From DAIDKA01 sp049792815 (lineage in GTDB: Bacteria; Pseudomonadota; Gammaproteobacteria; Steroidobacterales; Steroidobacteraceae): a stretch of 64,000 nucleotides of DNA. The position numbers were made by a program, and so were the translations under genes. The stretch is from NCBI GenBank assembly GCA_049792815.1, contig JBARBG010000030.1, forward strand, positions 1 through 64,000. The letters are read 5' to 3'. Positions 51,922-61,028 of the stretch are shown here, piece by piece. The first letter of the stretch is position 1. Every line of letters starts with the position of its first letter. A model generated the notes under the pieces. That model was not told the DNA's origin. It made no database searches and was given only the letters and a program-made list of their open reading frames with translations.

Positions 51922-52797
51922 ATGACTACCGCAACTGCACTGGTCGCTCCTGCGTCCGACCTCGCCCTGGCGGGGCCGCTTGGCAGCCTTGACGCGTACC
52001 TGGATCGCGTCGGCCGCATCCCCGTGCTGTCGCGCGAGGAAGAGCATGACCTGGCCGTTCGCTACCGATCGGAAGACGACCTGGACGCCGCGCGCAAGCT
52101 GGTGCTGTCGCACCTGCGCTTCGTCGTGCATATCGCCCGCGGCTATACCGGCTATGGACTGCCCATGGGCGATCTGATCCAGGAAGGCAATGTCGGCCTC
52201 ATGAAGGCCGTGAAGCGCTTTGACCCGGCGGTCAATGTGCGCCTGGTGTCCTTTGCCGTGCACTGGGTGCGCGCCGAGATCCACGAATACGTCTTGCGCA
52301 ACTGGCGCCTGGTCAAGGTGGCCACCACCAAGGCCCAGCGGAAGCTCTTTTTCAATCTGCGCCGCATGAAGAAGAACCTGTCGTGGCTGTCGCACGAGGA
52401 GACCGCGGCCGTGGCCCGTGATCTGGGTGTCAGCACCGCTGAAGTGACCGAGATGGAGCAGCGGCTCTCGGCCCGTGACATGTCCTTTGATCCCATGCCC
52501 GAAGGTGATGAGGAGGATGGGGGCTACAGTCCGGCCTCGTACCTGCCGGCGCCGGCGGCGGACCCCGCCGAGGCCGTCGAAGCGGCGGAGTGGGAGGACG
52601 TGACGCACGAGAATCTGCAGGCGGCCCTGGGCCGGCTGGACGCGCGCAGTCGTGACATCCTGATCAGCCGCTGGACCGGCGAAGGCAAGTCCACGCTGCA
52701 CGAGCTTGCCGATCGCTACAAGGTCTCCGCGGAGCGCATCCGTCAGATCGAGACCCAGGCGATGGGCAAACTCAAGGGCATGATGGCGCCCGCCTGA
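51922..52797 (+). CDS. rpoH: RNA polymerase sigma-32 factor
   Basis: 291 residues from ATG 51922 with GGGAG upstream. Directs RNA polymerase to heat-shock genes. Region 2 has G-D-L-I-Q-E-G-N-V-G-L-M-K-A-V-K-R-F and the RpoH box Q-R-K-L-F-F-N-L-R is intact; region 4 ends with S-A-E-R-I-R-Q-I-E. It follows ftsX, the usual gammaproteobacterial order. The CIRCE element upstream predicts control by HrcA. The end is 12 bases from the convergent malic enzyme gene. Confidence 0.96.
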   Translation: MTTATALVAPASDLALAGPLGSLDAYLDRVGRIPVLSREEEHDLAVRYRSEDDLDAARKLVLSHLRFVVHIARGYTGYGLPMGDLIQEGNVGLMKAVKRFDPAVNVRLVSFAVHWVRAEIHEYVLRNWRLVKVATTKAQRKLFFNLRRMKKNLSWLSHEETAAVARDLGVSTAEVTEMEQRLSARDMSFDPMPEGDEEDGGYSPASYLPAPAADPAEAVEAAEWEDVTHENLQAALGRLDARSRDILISRWTGEGKSTLHELADRYKVSAERIRQIETQAMGKLKGMMAPA

Positions 52798-52809
52798 TTG
52801 CGCTCCTGA

Positions 52810-54096
52810 TCAGCTGGCCGCGGCCTGCACCGCGGCCGCGACCCGCTCGTGAACCTGCTTGTCCAGAGCACTGGGCACCAGATCATCCCCGGCAGCGTGT
52901 GCAATGGCGTCGGCGGCGGCAATCAGCATGGCATCGGTGAAGCGCGGCGCATGGGCGGCCAGCGCACCACGGAACAGTCCCGGAAAAGCCAGCACATTGT
53001 TGACTCCCTTGCCGTCGGCGGCGAACGCCGCGCCGCGCTCCATGGCGGTCAGCGGATCGATCTCGCTTTCGGGATTGGACAACGCCAGGATGATCTGTCC
53101 GGGCCGCACGCTCGCGGCGGGAATCAGATCCTTGACGCCGGTGGTCGCGATCACGATATCGCAACGGGCCATGATGGCGGCCAGCGTCGACCCTTCTGCG
53201 CCCATTGCTTCGATGCGCTCGATGGCGTTGGGGTTGCGGTCCGCGCCCAGTACCTTGCCCACCCCATAGGCGCGCAGCAGCCGCACGATGCCAGTCCCCG
53301 CCGCGCCCAGGCCGATCTGCCCGACGGTACTGACGCGCAGGCTGCGACCCAGGCGCCGCGTCGCCGTGATCAGCGCCGCCAGCGTCACCACCGCGGTGCC
53401 ATGCTGATCGTCATGCATTACCGGCTTGTCGAGCATCCGGCACAGCCGCTCCTCGATTTCAAAGCACTCGGGCGCCGCGAAATCCTCCAGCTGTATGGCG
53501 CCGAAGGACTGCTCGATGGCCATGATGGTCGCCACCACGCTGTCCGGGTCGCGCGTCTTCAGCAGGATCGGCACACCGTTCAGATCCACAAGCTCCGCGA
53601 ACAGCGCGGCCTTGCCCTCCATGACCGGCAGGCCGGCGGTCGCACCGATGTCGCCGAGGCCGAGAATCGCGGTGCCGTTGGTGATGATGGCCACGGTATT
53701 GTCGATGGCAGTGTAGTCATGGATCTTGCGCGGGTCGGCCTTGATGGCCAGGCACACGCGTGCCACACCCGGGGTGTACACGTCCCGCAGGATGTTCAGG
53801 GTGTTGATGGTCACCCGCGACACCGTGCGGATCTTGCCGCCGCGATGCCGGTTGAACACGCGGTCGGACTTGCCCACGAAGCGCGCATTCGGCAGCTGGT
53901 CGATGCGCTCGTAGAGCGAGCGGTTGGCATCCTCGTCCATCTCCAGGGTGATTTCCCACAGGGTCCGGCCCTGTTCGCGCCGCAACGCGCTCAGGTGCTC
54001 CAGCACCAGCCCTTCCTCGGCGATGACCTGCAGAACCTTGGCGAGGCTGCCGGGCTGATGCAGGACCTCGACGATGATGATTTCCGGGATTTTCAT
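52810..54096 (-). CDS. NAD(P)-dependent malic enzyme with N-terminal ACT-like domain
   Basis: 428 residues. It decarboxylates malate to pyruvate. The N-terminal 80 residues (I-I-I-V-E-V-L-H-Q-P-G-S-L-A-K-V-L) form an ACT-type regulatory domain; the catalytic part begins R-D-V-Y-T-P-G-V-A-R-V-C, with G-L-G-D-I-G, D-D-Q-H-G-T-A-V-V, and V-x-G-x-G-A-A-G nucleotide loop. An amino acid effector is plausible. Confidence 0.92.
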   Translation of the reverse strand: MKIPEIIIVEVLHQPGSLAKVLQVIAEEGLVLEHLSALRREQGRTLWEITLEMDEDANRSLYERIDQLPNARFVGKSDRVFNRHRGGKIRTVSRVTINTLNILRDVYTPGVARVCLAIKADPRKIHDYTAIDNTVAIITNGTAILGLGDIGATAGLPVMEGKAALFAELVDLNGVPILLKTRDPDSVVATIMAIEQSFGAIQLEDFAAPECFEIEERLCRMLDKPVMHDDQHGTAVVTLAALITATRRLGRSLRVSTVGQIGLGAAGTGIVRLLRAYGVGKVLGADRNPNAIERIEAMGAEGSTLAAIMARCDIVIATTGVKDLIPAASVRPGQIILALSNPESEIDPLTAMERGAAFAADGKGVNNVLAFPGLFRGALAAHAPRFTDAMLIAAADAIAHAAGDDLVPSALDKQVHERVAAAVQAAAS

Positions 54097-54154
54097 GACG
54101 GCAGGGAATTCTACAGAACTGGCGCGGCTCCCGTCCGGCGGCTAGGCTGGCGCC

Positions 54155-55324
54155 ATGTCGCAAGAGCCCCTGGACCCCCTGGATCTGTTCGGCGTGCGCG
54201 CCTGCCTGACCGATGAGGAGCGGCTGGTGCAGGACAGCGTGGCGCGCTTCATCAGCGCCGAGGCCATGCCGCTGATTCGTGAATGTTTTGAGCATCACCG
54301 CTTTCCGCGTGAGCTGATCCCGGGGCTGGCGAACCTCGGGGTGCTGGGCGCCAGCATCCAGGGCTACGATTGCGCCGGACTCAATGCCGCAAGCTATGGC
54401 CTGATCTGCCAGGAACTGGAGCGTGGGGATTCGGCGCTGCGCAGTTTCGTGTCCGTGCAATCCTCGCTGGCCATGCATGCCATCCACGCCTATGGCAGCG
54501 ATGCCCAGCGGCTGCAGTATCTGCCGCGCATGGCCCGCGGCGAGCTCATCGGCTGCTTCGGTCTCACCGAGGCGCACGGCGGCTCAGATCCTGCGAATCT
54601 GCGCACCCACGCCCGCCGCCGGGGTGATGACTGGGTCCTCAACGGCTCAAAGATCTGGATCACCAATGGCAGCATCGCCGACCTCGCCGTGATCTGGGCC
54701 GGCACCGATGAGGGCATGCGCGGCTTCCTGGTCGACACCCGGGTGCCCGGGTTCGAGGCCACCGAAATCCAGGAAAAGATGTCGCTGCGCGCCTCGGACA
54801 CCGCGGCCCTGTTCCTGAGCGACGTGCGCGTCCCCGAGGACGCGTTGCTGCCAGGCGCCACGGGACTGAAGGCGCCGCTGTCCTGCCTGAACCAGGCCCG
54901 CTACGGCATCACCTGGGGCGTCATCGGTGCCGCGCAGGACTGCCTGCGCACGGTGCTTGAATACACCCGGACCCGTGAGATGTTCGGGCGGCCGCTGGCC
55001 GCGACGCAAAGCGTCCAGATACGTCTGGCCGATATGGCACGCCGCATCACGGCGGCACAACTGCTGTCGCTGCAGCTGGCGCGCCTCAAGGACTCAGGGC
55101 AGCTCGCCCCTGCGCAGGTTTCGCTGGCCAAGTGGAACAACGCGCGCATGGCGCTGGAGATCGCGCGCGACTGCCGGGACCTGCTCGGCGCTGCCGGCAT
55201 CAGCGCCGAATTCAGCCCCGTGCGCCACATGCTGAACCTGGAAAGCGTGGTCACTTACGAGGGTACTCAGACCATTCACCAGCTCTCCGTCGGGCGCGCG
55301 CTCACCGGACTCAGCGCTTTCTGA
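54155..55324 (+). CDS. Acyl-CoA dehydrogenase, glutaryl-CoA type
   Basis: 389 residues. FAD enzyme of the GcdH branch: C-F-G-L-T-E-A-H-G-G-S-D, W-I-T-N-G-S-I-A-D-L, and the catalytic Glu in V-T-Y-E-G-T-Q-T-I-H-Q-L-S-V-G-R-A-L-T-G. An oxidation in lysine/tryptophan or aromatic degradation is likely. It is divergent from the malic enzyme. Confidence 0.9.
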   Translation: MSQEPLDPLDLFGVRACLTDEERLVQDSVARFISAEAMPLIRECFEHHRFPRELIPGLANLGVLGASIQGYDCAGLNAASYGLICQELERGDSALRSFVSVQSSLAMHAIHAYGSDAQRLQYLPRMARGELIGCFGLTEAHGGSDPANLRTHARRRGDDWVLNGSKIWITNGSIADLAVIWAGTDEGMRGFLVDTRVPGFEATEIQEKMSLRASDTAALFLSDVRVPEDALLPGATGLKAPLSCLNQARYGITWGVIGAAQDCLRTVLEYTRTREMFGRPLAATQSVQIRLADMARRITAAQLLSLQLARLKDSGQLAPAQVSLAKWNNARMALEIARDCRDLLGAAGISAEFSPVRHMLNLESVVTYEGTQTIHQLSVGRALTGLSAF

Positions 55325-55332
55325 GGGCGCCC

Positions 55333-55425
55333 TCAAACAAGCACGCCCAGCGACACCAGCACCAGGACCGCCAGCCAGTTGATGAGCTTCGGCAGCCAGT
55401 TCGGAGCTGCAATCAGTATGGTCAT
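55333..55425 (-). CDS. Possible 30-residue membrane peptide
   Basis: ATG 55425 with AAGGTG six bases upstream. The peptide has a polar N-terminus with A-P-N-W-L-P-K and a hydrophobic C-terminal half (W-L-A-V-L-V-L-V-S-L-G-V-L-V). It looks like a single-helix membrane microprotein. The evidence is composition, the ribosome site and position only. Confidence 0.35.
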   Translation of the reverse strand: MTILIAAPNWLPKLINWLAVLVLVSLGVLV

Positions 55426-55591
55426 GGGAGTCACCTTAGGTTGCCGGGCCCGCGGCCCTTGATGACATTGGGCGCCGTGAAGCTGGCAGCGGCCGGGCGG
55501 CGAATCGGGCATCGGGCAGGCCAATCGTGGCGGATCATGGCAAGCGCTCAAGGCCCTGCCGCGCAACGCGCCGTTGCAGTACGCTGTGCCC

Positions 55592-56278
55592 ATGAAACTC
55601 ATCGCGATCATCGAGGACGAACCGGCCATTCGCGACAACTACGCCGCGGCATTCACCCGCGAGGGCTATGCGGTGCGCACCTACGGCAACCGCAAGCAGG
55701 CCATGACCGCCTGCGCCGCGCGTCTGCCGGATCTGGCGGTCATCGACATCTCGCTGGAGGACGAACCCGAAGGCGGCTTTGAGCTGTGCCGCGCGTTGCG
55801 CTCCATGTCCGCCGAACTACCCATCATTTTTCTCACCGCGCGCGACAGCGACCTGGACGCGGTGTCGGGATTGCGCCTGGGAGCGGATGATTTCCTGACC
55901 AAGGACCTGAGCATTCCGCACCTTATAGCGCGGGTGAATGCGCTGTTTCGCCGCATCGAGGCGCTGCGCAAACCCGCGACGACCGGCCAGACGGTGCAGC
56001 GCGGGCCATTACTGCTCGACGGCGAGCGCATGCAGGTGCAATGGGAAGGTGAAGTCGTGCTGCTGTCGCTGACCGAGTTCTGGATCGTGCATGCACTGGC
56101 GCGCCATCCCGGTCATGTACGCAATCGCCAGCAGCTCATGGATGCCGCCAATGTGGTGCTGGATGACAACACCATCACCTCGCACATCAAGCGTATCCGC
56201 CGCAAGTTCCAGCAGCTCGATCCCAGATTCGATGCCATACAGACGGTGTACGGCATGGGCTATCGCTGGGTGGAGTGA
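55592..56278 (+). CDS. OmpR-type response regulator, PdsR-like
   Basis: 228 residues from ATG 55592. Receiver (I-I-E-D-E-P-A-I-R, phospho-Asp in V-I-D-I-S-L, T-A-R, T-K-D-L-S) plus a winged helix (T-E-F-W-I-V-H-A-L, H-I-K-R-I-R-R-K-F, V-Y-G-M-G-Y-R-W). The sequence pattern recalls the 'proteobacterial dedicated sortase system' regulators. It is 19 bases before its kinase gene. No sortase is in the window. Confidence 0.82.
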   Translation: MKLIAIIEDEPAIRDNYAAAFTREGYAVRTYGNRKQAMTACAARLPDLAVIDISLEDEPEGGFELCRALRSMSAELPIIFLTARDSDLDAVSGLRLGADDFLTKDLSIPHLIARVNALFRRIEALRKPATTGQTVQRGPLLLDGERMQVQWEGEVVLLSLTEFWIVHALARHPGHVRNRQQLMDAANVVLDDNTITSHIKRIRRKFQQLDPRFDAIQTVYGMGYRWVE

Positions 56279-56297
56279 TCCGTCCAGAGCGCTATCG

Positions 56298-58262
56298 ATG
56301 TCACTGCGCCTGAAGCTGCTGCTGCTGGGATTCGCCTCACTGGTCCTGCCCCTGGCCGGCTACGAATATGCGCGTGCGATGGAAGCGGCGCTGCGGGTGA
56401 GCGAACAACAGTCGCTGCAGGCCATCGTGCAGACCATCGCCACCTCGCTCCAGGGCCGCACCGACCTGCTGTATCGGATGACGCCGGAGTCGGGGCTGAC
56501 CTCACCGGGGCCTGAGGATCTTCAGGCGGTGCCGCTGGTCGCCGCGCCGTTCCTGGATGGGTATGCCGATGAGTGGCCGCATGGCTCACCGTTCCGCCGC
56601 GTCTTCGCCGACGGCCCGCGCCAGCTGACGCTGTTGGCCGGTGTGCATGAACGCATGGTCTACCTGCTGATCGAGGTCCGCGAGCCCCATGTGGTGTGGG
56701 ATGCCCCGGGCGCCGATGTGCTGGAGCCGGCAAGTTTCGGCGACCGTGTGTGGGTGGCCTTCACCGATGCTGCAGGGGCCCAGCATCAGTACCTCATCGC
56801 AAGTTCCGGACCCGGCCCGGTGCATGCGCGGCGCATCGAGACCGCGGATCTGGGCCGACAGGTCGCCATCGATGAGCTGCGCATTGTCGGTGGCTGGCAG
56901 CCCATGAACGGCGGCTACCGGGTGGAGCTGCGCATTCCAATATCGATGCTCGGCGCGCGCCTGGGTGTGCTGGTGGACGAACGCGACCACCGCGGCGCCG
57001 ACCCGGTGAGCTTCGGCACCCTGGACCATGACAGCCTGGCCCCGCTGGGGCGGTTGCTGGTTCCATCGCCGGAACTGAGCAACTATCTGGCGCAGTTCAT
57101 CCAGCCCGGCCTGCGGCTGACGGTGAGCGGGACCGACCATGCGCTGTTGAGCCAGGTGGACGCGCTGTCCGTGGCCACCGTCGGTCGCGCCGAGCGTGGC
57201 CTGCTGCCGCAACTGTACCGCCGGATGCTCGAGCGCCCGGATGATCGCAAGGTGGTGGAGGCCGAGGCGCCGATCGCCGCCCTGGATCTGCACCAGACCC
57301 TGGGCACGGTGCAAATCGTCGAGACCGCCGAGCGCTCGCTGACACTGCGCGACAAGGCGCTGACGCAGCTGCTGGACTTCACGCTCATCACCAGCGGCCT
57401 GGTGGTCATCGCGATGTTCACTTTCGCGGCCTGGCTGGCGTGGCGCCTGGCGCGGCTGCGCCAGGCCAGCGAGTCGGCCCTGACCCGCGAGGGTCTCGTG
57501 ACCACCTTCCCGGAAACCGCCGCGCCGGATGAGCTCGGCGATGTGGCGCGCAGCTTCTCGATGCTTCTGGGGCGGCTCAACGAGTACACCGGATACCTGC
57601 GCACCCTGGCGGGCAAGCTGGCCCATGAAATACGCACCCCCCTCACCATCGTGCGCTCCTCGCTGGATAACCTCGAGTCCGAGCCGGTGAGCCCCGCTGC
57701 ACGCACCTACCTGAACCGGGCGCGCGAGGGCAGCGAGCGCTTAAGCGCAATCCTCCTGGCCATGGGTGCCGCGACCCGGGTCGAAGAGGCCATACAAAGT
57801 GCCGAGCGTTCCCGTTTCGACTTGCGCGCCCTCATCGACAGTGCCGTCGGCGCCTATCGCACCGGTTTTCCCGAGCGGCAGTTCAGCGCGGAACTGCCGG
57901 CCGCCGCAGTCCCGCTCACCGGCGCACCGGACCTCATCGTGCAGATGCTCGACAAGCTCATCGAGAATGCCGTGGATTTCAGCCCCGAAGGGGCCCTCCT
58001 CACGGTCCGGCTCAGCGCCGATGGCGGCCAGATGCTGATCGACGTCGACAATCCCGGCCCGACCCTGTCCGGGGAGGGACACAGTCACCTGTTCGAATCC
58101 TTGTGGCAGTCGCGTTCGGGCGGCGACAGTCGCCCGCACTTCGGCCTCGGGTTGTACATCGTGCGGCTGATTGCGGAGTTTCATGGGGGTACGGCACAGG
58201 CTGACAATCTGGCCGATGGCAGTGGCGTCCGCTTCCGGATTGTATTGCCACGTTCAGGCTAA
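56298..58262 (+). CDS. Sensor histidine kinase, PdsS-like
   Basis: 654 residues from ATG 56298. One N-terminal helix, a large periplasmic region (about 35-365) with F-L-D-G-Y-A-D-E-W, a carbohydrate-binding-like start, a second helix (about 370-390), HAMP-like linker, then H-box L-A-H-E-I-R-T-P-L-T-I-V (phospho-His) and N/G2 ATPase boxes (I-E-N-A-V-D-F-S, G-L-G-L-Y-I-V). It pairs with the upstream regulator. The relation to sortase systems is my pattern recognition and needs a profile search. Confidence 0.82.
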   Translation: MSLRLKLLLLGFASLVLPLAGYEYARAMEAALRVSEQQSLQAIVQTIATSLQGRTDLLYRMTPESGLTSPGPEDLQAVPLVAAPFLDGYADEWPHGSPFRRVFADGPRQLTLLAGVHERMVYLLIEVREPHVVWDAPGADVLEPASFGDRVWVAFTDAAGAQHQYLIASSGPGPVHARRIETADLGRQVAIDELRIVGGWQPMNGGYRVELRIPISMLGARLGVLVDERDHRGADPVSFGTLDHDSLAPLGRLLVPSPELSNYLAQFIQPGLRLTVSGTDHALLSQVDALSVATVGRAERGLLPQLYRRMLERPDDRKVVEAEAPIAALDLHQTLGTVQIVETAERSLTLRDKALTQLLDFTLITSGLVVIAMFTFAAWLAWRLARLRQASESALTREGLVTTFPETAAPDELGDVARSFSMLLGRLNEYTGYLRTLAGKLAHEIRTPLTIVRSSLDNLESEPVSPAARTYLNRAREGSERLSAILLAMGAATRVEEAIQSAERSRFDLRALIDSAVGAYRTGFPERQFSAELPAAAVPLTGAPDLIVQMLDKLIENAVDFSPEGALLTVRLSADGGQMLIDVDNPGPTLSGEGHSHLFESLWQSRSGGDSRPHFGLGLYIVRLIAEFHGGTAQADNLADGSGVRFRIVLPRSG

Positions 58263-58747
58263 CGCCGATTCAGCGCGCTGTAGCACAACTGCTACATGCG
58301 TCAGGCAAGAAAAGCCGCTAGAATTGCAATGTGGACTATGTCGGGAAGCCTCCATAACCACATGTTTCAGTTATTTTTACTTCTCTCGGATCAGTTTGTA
58401 GCACACAAGAATTACCGATTCTTAACCACAAGTGATGCGCAGAGAGAACAGATTGTGATTACGAAGAAGTGAGAAACTCGGGCGATTAACACAGGCACGG
58501 AGGGCCATCGCCAGTTGCGCGATGGCCGCGGGCGGGTAGCGTGAAATAACACGCAGTCTGCATTTGCCAGACCGGAGTTGGTTAGCTCCACTGCCAAACC
58601 GTGTTGGATTAAGGCCTGTGTCGACGCGACGCGAAGCGCGCTGTTTTGCGCACTTGGCCGGAGCTGACAGCGATTGACCCGGTCGGTGAGGACCCACTCA
58701 AAGCCCCGCTACTGCGGGGCTTTTTTTGTCTTAGGTCGCGCACCATG
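58263..58747. other. Gene-free region, possible structured RNA
   Basis: No convincing gene over 485 bases. It holds a GTAGCA/TGCTAC hairpin at 58280-58295 just after the kinase gene, a perfect 9-bp stem GGCCATCGC/GCGATGGCC at 58503-58527, several smaller stems near 58570-58660, and an intrinsic terminator at 58700-58727. Together these suggest a plus-strand small RNA, not a known class that I recognise. Confidence 0.4.
58700..58727 (+). terminator. Strong intrinsic terminator
   Basis: AAAGCCCCGC and GCGGGGCTTT arms with a TACT loop, then seven T in a row. It is the clearest terminator in the window. No plus-strand protein gene lies within 430 bases upstream. Confidence 0.9.
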
Positions 58748-59332
58748 CTAACGATGCCGGCCGCGATCAGACTCGGCGATCGAGGGTTCGCGACGCTCGA
58801 GCCGCGCGGGCGGGTGCCTGCCGCCCCGTCTCACGCGCTGCCATTGGTGCCAGCAAAACGTCCCCAACCCCGCGAGGATCAGCTCCACCGCGAGTGCCAG
58901 CAGCAGTCCTACGGTGACCCCGTAGGAGATGGCCTCGGGACTGAGCGGTACCGTGTAGGAATACGCGGCGACGGTCTCCTGAAGAATCTCGCGATTCGGA
59001 TTCACGATGATGTGAATCAATCGTGCGAGTGTCGAGCCATTCAGGGCAGCCATTTCGGCCGCCAGCGAGCGGATGCGCGCGAACAGGTCGCCGATGGTCT
59101 TCGCCTCGCCCCTGAACACCTTGTCGGGACTTTGCAGGTGGTGTGCAACCAGCGCGCTCACGTCACCGTTGAAATACTGGTCGGCGGCCTGCTGGAAACC
59201 GGTGAAATTTTGTTTCGCTTCCAGGTAGTGCGCGCTCACGCGCTTGGCGTACTGATCCACGAAGCCCGGCCCCTGCACACCCACCAGCAGACCGAGGGCA
59301 AACACCACGAGCCGCAGATATCCTCTCAGCAT
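58748..59332 (-). CDS. DUF2937 membrane protein
   Basis: 194 residues from ATG 59332 with AAGGAGAG upstream. Two helices (about 5-25 and 135-155) enclose a helical periplasmic part: G-P-x-F-V-D-Q-Y-x-x-R-V-x-A-H, F-x-G-F-Q-x-x-A-D. This is DUF2937, role unknown. The C-terminus is Arg-rich. Confidence 0.82.
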   Translation of the reverse strand: MLRGYLRLVVFALGLLVGVQGPGFVDQYAKRVSAHYLEAKQNFTGFQQAADQYFNGDVSALVAHHLQSPDKVFRGEAKTIGDLFARIRSLAAEMAALNGSTLARLIHIIVNPNREILQETVAAYSYTVPLSPEAISYGVTVGLLLALAVELILAGLGTFCWHQWQRVRRGGRHPPARLERREPSIAESDRGRHR

Positions 59333-59505
59333 TCGAGCTCTCCTTGATGCGGGTGGCGAGACCGACATTTGTATCCAATACGATACAATATCAATATTTT
59401 ACGGACATATTGAGCCACTACCCGCTCCAATAGACCCATCCACATGGCTTCCATGCCAAACTCGCCCTGGCGCACAGCCCCTGCCGCGCCCCCAAGGAGA
59501 GGTCA

Positions 59506-59934
59506 TTGAGAATACTTCCTGCGCTGCTCTTGTGCATATGCATGGTGGGCACTGCAGCGCATGCGCAGAACACGCCCGTGGGATTGTGGAAGACCGTCGA
59601 CGACCACACCGGACAGGACAAGTCACTGGTTCGCATCAGCGAGTCCGGTGGCGTGGTGAGCGGCAGGGTTGAGAAGCTGCTGCATCCGTCAAAGCCCAAT
59701 CCGCTGTGCGATAAATGCCGCGACGAGCGCCAGGGCAAACCCATCGTCGGCCTCTCGATCATTGAAGGACTCAGACAGCACGGCGAGGTGTGGGAGGACG
59801 GAACCATCCTCGACCCTGAGAACGGCAAGATCTATACCGTGCGGCTGAAGCCGGTGGACGGCGGCAGAACGCTTCAGGTACGCGGCTACATCGGTCCGTT
59901 CTTCCGCACCCAGACCTGGAGCCGCGTCGAGTGA
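59506..59934 (+). CDS. Exported DUF2147 protein
   Basis: 142 residues from TTG 59506; AAGGAGAGG just upstream supports it. The signal peptide ends Ala-His-Ala-Gln. P-V-G-L-W-K-T-V-D-D-x-T-G, C-D-K-C-R-D-E-R, and G-L-x-I-I-E-G-L are DUF2147 features, a lipocalin-like beta barrel. It is translationally coupled to the next gene. Confidence 0.88.
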   Translation: MRILPALLLCICMVGTAAHAQNTPVGLWKTVDDHTGQDKSLVRISESGGVVSGRVEKLLHPSKPNPLCDKCRDERQGKPIVGLSIIEGLRQHGEVWEDGTILDPENGKIYTVRLKPVDGGRTLQVRGYIGPFFRTQTWSRVE

Positions 59935-60374
59935 AGTCACGAACGACTGATCAGCGGGTCATGCTGATCGCGGGCTTTGTGTTGCTACTGCTCGGGCCTG
60001 CGAGCGCACTCACCGCCGACTACACCGGCCTCGACCCGATCGATCGCCAGACCCTGGAGCGGGCGCTCTACCTGTGCCAGTGGAAAAGCAGTCACGACGT
60101 TCCGGACAGCGCGCCAATTCCCGCGGTCTGCAAGAGCGGCGCGGTATCAATCGAAGATGCCATGCTGCAGGACAAGCAGTGGTGGACGTTCTGGACGCGC
60201 TTGAACCCCGAGGAGGCCTTGAAGGCGAACCAGGAATTCAGCACAGACTTTGCAGGCTTCCAGGCACGGCTGAAGGTGAAGCCGCAGCTGGCGCAAGACC
60301 TGCTCCCGTCGGGCATCAGGCTGGCGAAGGATGATTGGCGGCTGTGGCTGGTGCACAAGCTCACCCAACCTTAG
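59931..60374 (+). CDS. Exported protein of unknown function
   Basis: 147 residues; GTG 59931 overlaps the DUF2147 stop. An N-terminal signal peptide ends near Ser-Ala-Leu-Thr-Ala-Asp. The mature part is helical with two Cys (L-C-Q-W-K, A-V-C-K) that may form a disulfide. I do not recognise a family. Confidence 0.65.
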   Translation: MKSRTTDQRVMLIAGFVLLLLGPASALTADYTGLDPIDRQTLERALYLCQWKSSHDVPDSAPIPAVCKSGAVSIEDAMLQDKQWWTFWTRLNPEEALKANQEFSTDFAGFQARLKVKPQLAQDLLPSGIRLAKDDWRLWLVHKLTQP

Positions 60375-60376
60375 AT

Positions 60377-61018
60377 TCAGCGCGCGCGCTTGGGCCGTCG
60401 CACGGCCCGGACCTTGCCGCTGGTACCACCGCCACAGAAGAAGCGGTCGCCGCCATCGGACTCGAGTCCCGAGACACCCACTCCCGGGGGCATCTCGAGC
60501 GCCGCCAGCACCTCACCGGTTTGCGGGTCGACGCGCCGCAATTCGCTGGCCTCGCCTTGCCAGGTCCCGTGCCACAGGTCGCCGTCGACCCACGTGACCC
60601 CGGTGACGAAGCGCGTTGAATCGATGGTACGCAGAATCGCCCCGGTGTCCGGATCGACCTGGTGGATCTTTCCTTCCCGATAATGCCCCACCCAAAGCGT
60701 GCCTTCGGCCCAGGTGAGTCCGGAGTCACCACCGCGGGCGGGCGCCGGGATACTGCCCAGCACATTGCCGGTCTTGGGATCGATCTTCTGGATGCGGTCC
60801 TCGGCGAGCTGAAACAGGTGCTCCCCGTCGAAGGCCGTACCGGCATGCGCGGCGACGTCGATTGAGCGCTGAATTGACCCGCTCGCAGGATCGAAGGCAG
60901 TCAGCTTCCCTCCGGACGCAAACCAGACACTCTGTCCGTCATAGGTGACGCCATTGACGCGATCGACACCCGGAAAGGGACCGTACTCACGGACAATTTC
61001 GGCGGTTGAACGACTCAT
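60377..61018 (-). CDS. Small beta-propeller protein (SMP-30/Vgb-like)
   Basis: 213 residues from ATG 61018; a longer frame has no family sequence. Repeated blades have D-P-x-T-G-x-V-L or D-P-D-T-G-A-I-L and G-x-x-W-x-G. No signal peptide. It probably binds a small ligand; enzyme activity cannot be judged. It is downstream of the HTH regulator gene by 10 bases, likely one operon. Confidence 0.78.
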   Translation of the reverse strand: MSRSTAEIVREYGPFPGVDRVNGVTYDGQSVWFASGGKLTAFDPASGSIQRSIDVAAHAGTAFDGEHLFQLAEDRIQKIDPKTGNVLGSIPAPARGGDSGLTWAEGTLWVGHYREGKIHQVDPDTGAILRTIDSTRFVTGVTWVDGDLWHGTWQGEASELRRVDPQTGEVLAALEMPPGVGVSGLESDGGDRFFCGGGTSGKVRAVRRPKRAR

Positions 61019-61028
61019 ACCCGCCATC

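Noticed and set aside
52849..54216. A 455-codon plus-strand frame opposite the malic enzyme
   Set aside because: It mirrors a clear enzyme gene; His/Arg/Gln-rich antisense composition and no motif.
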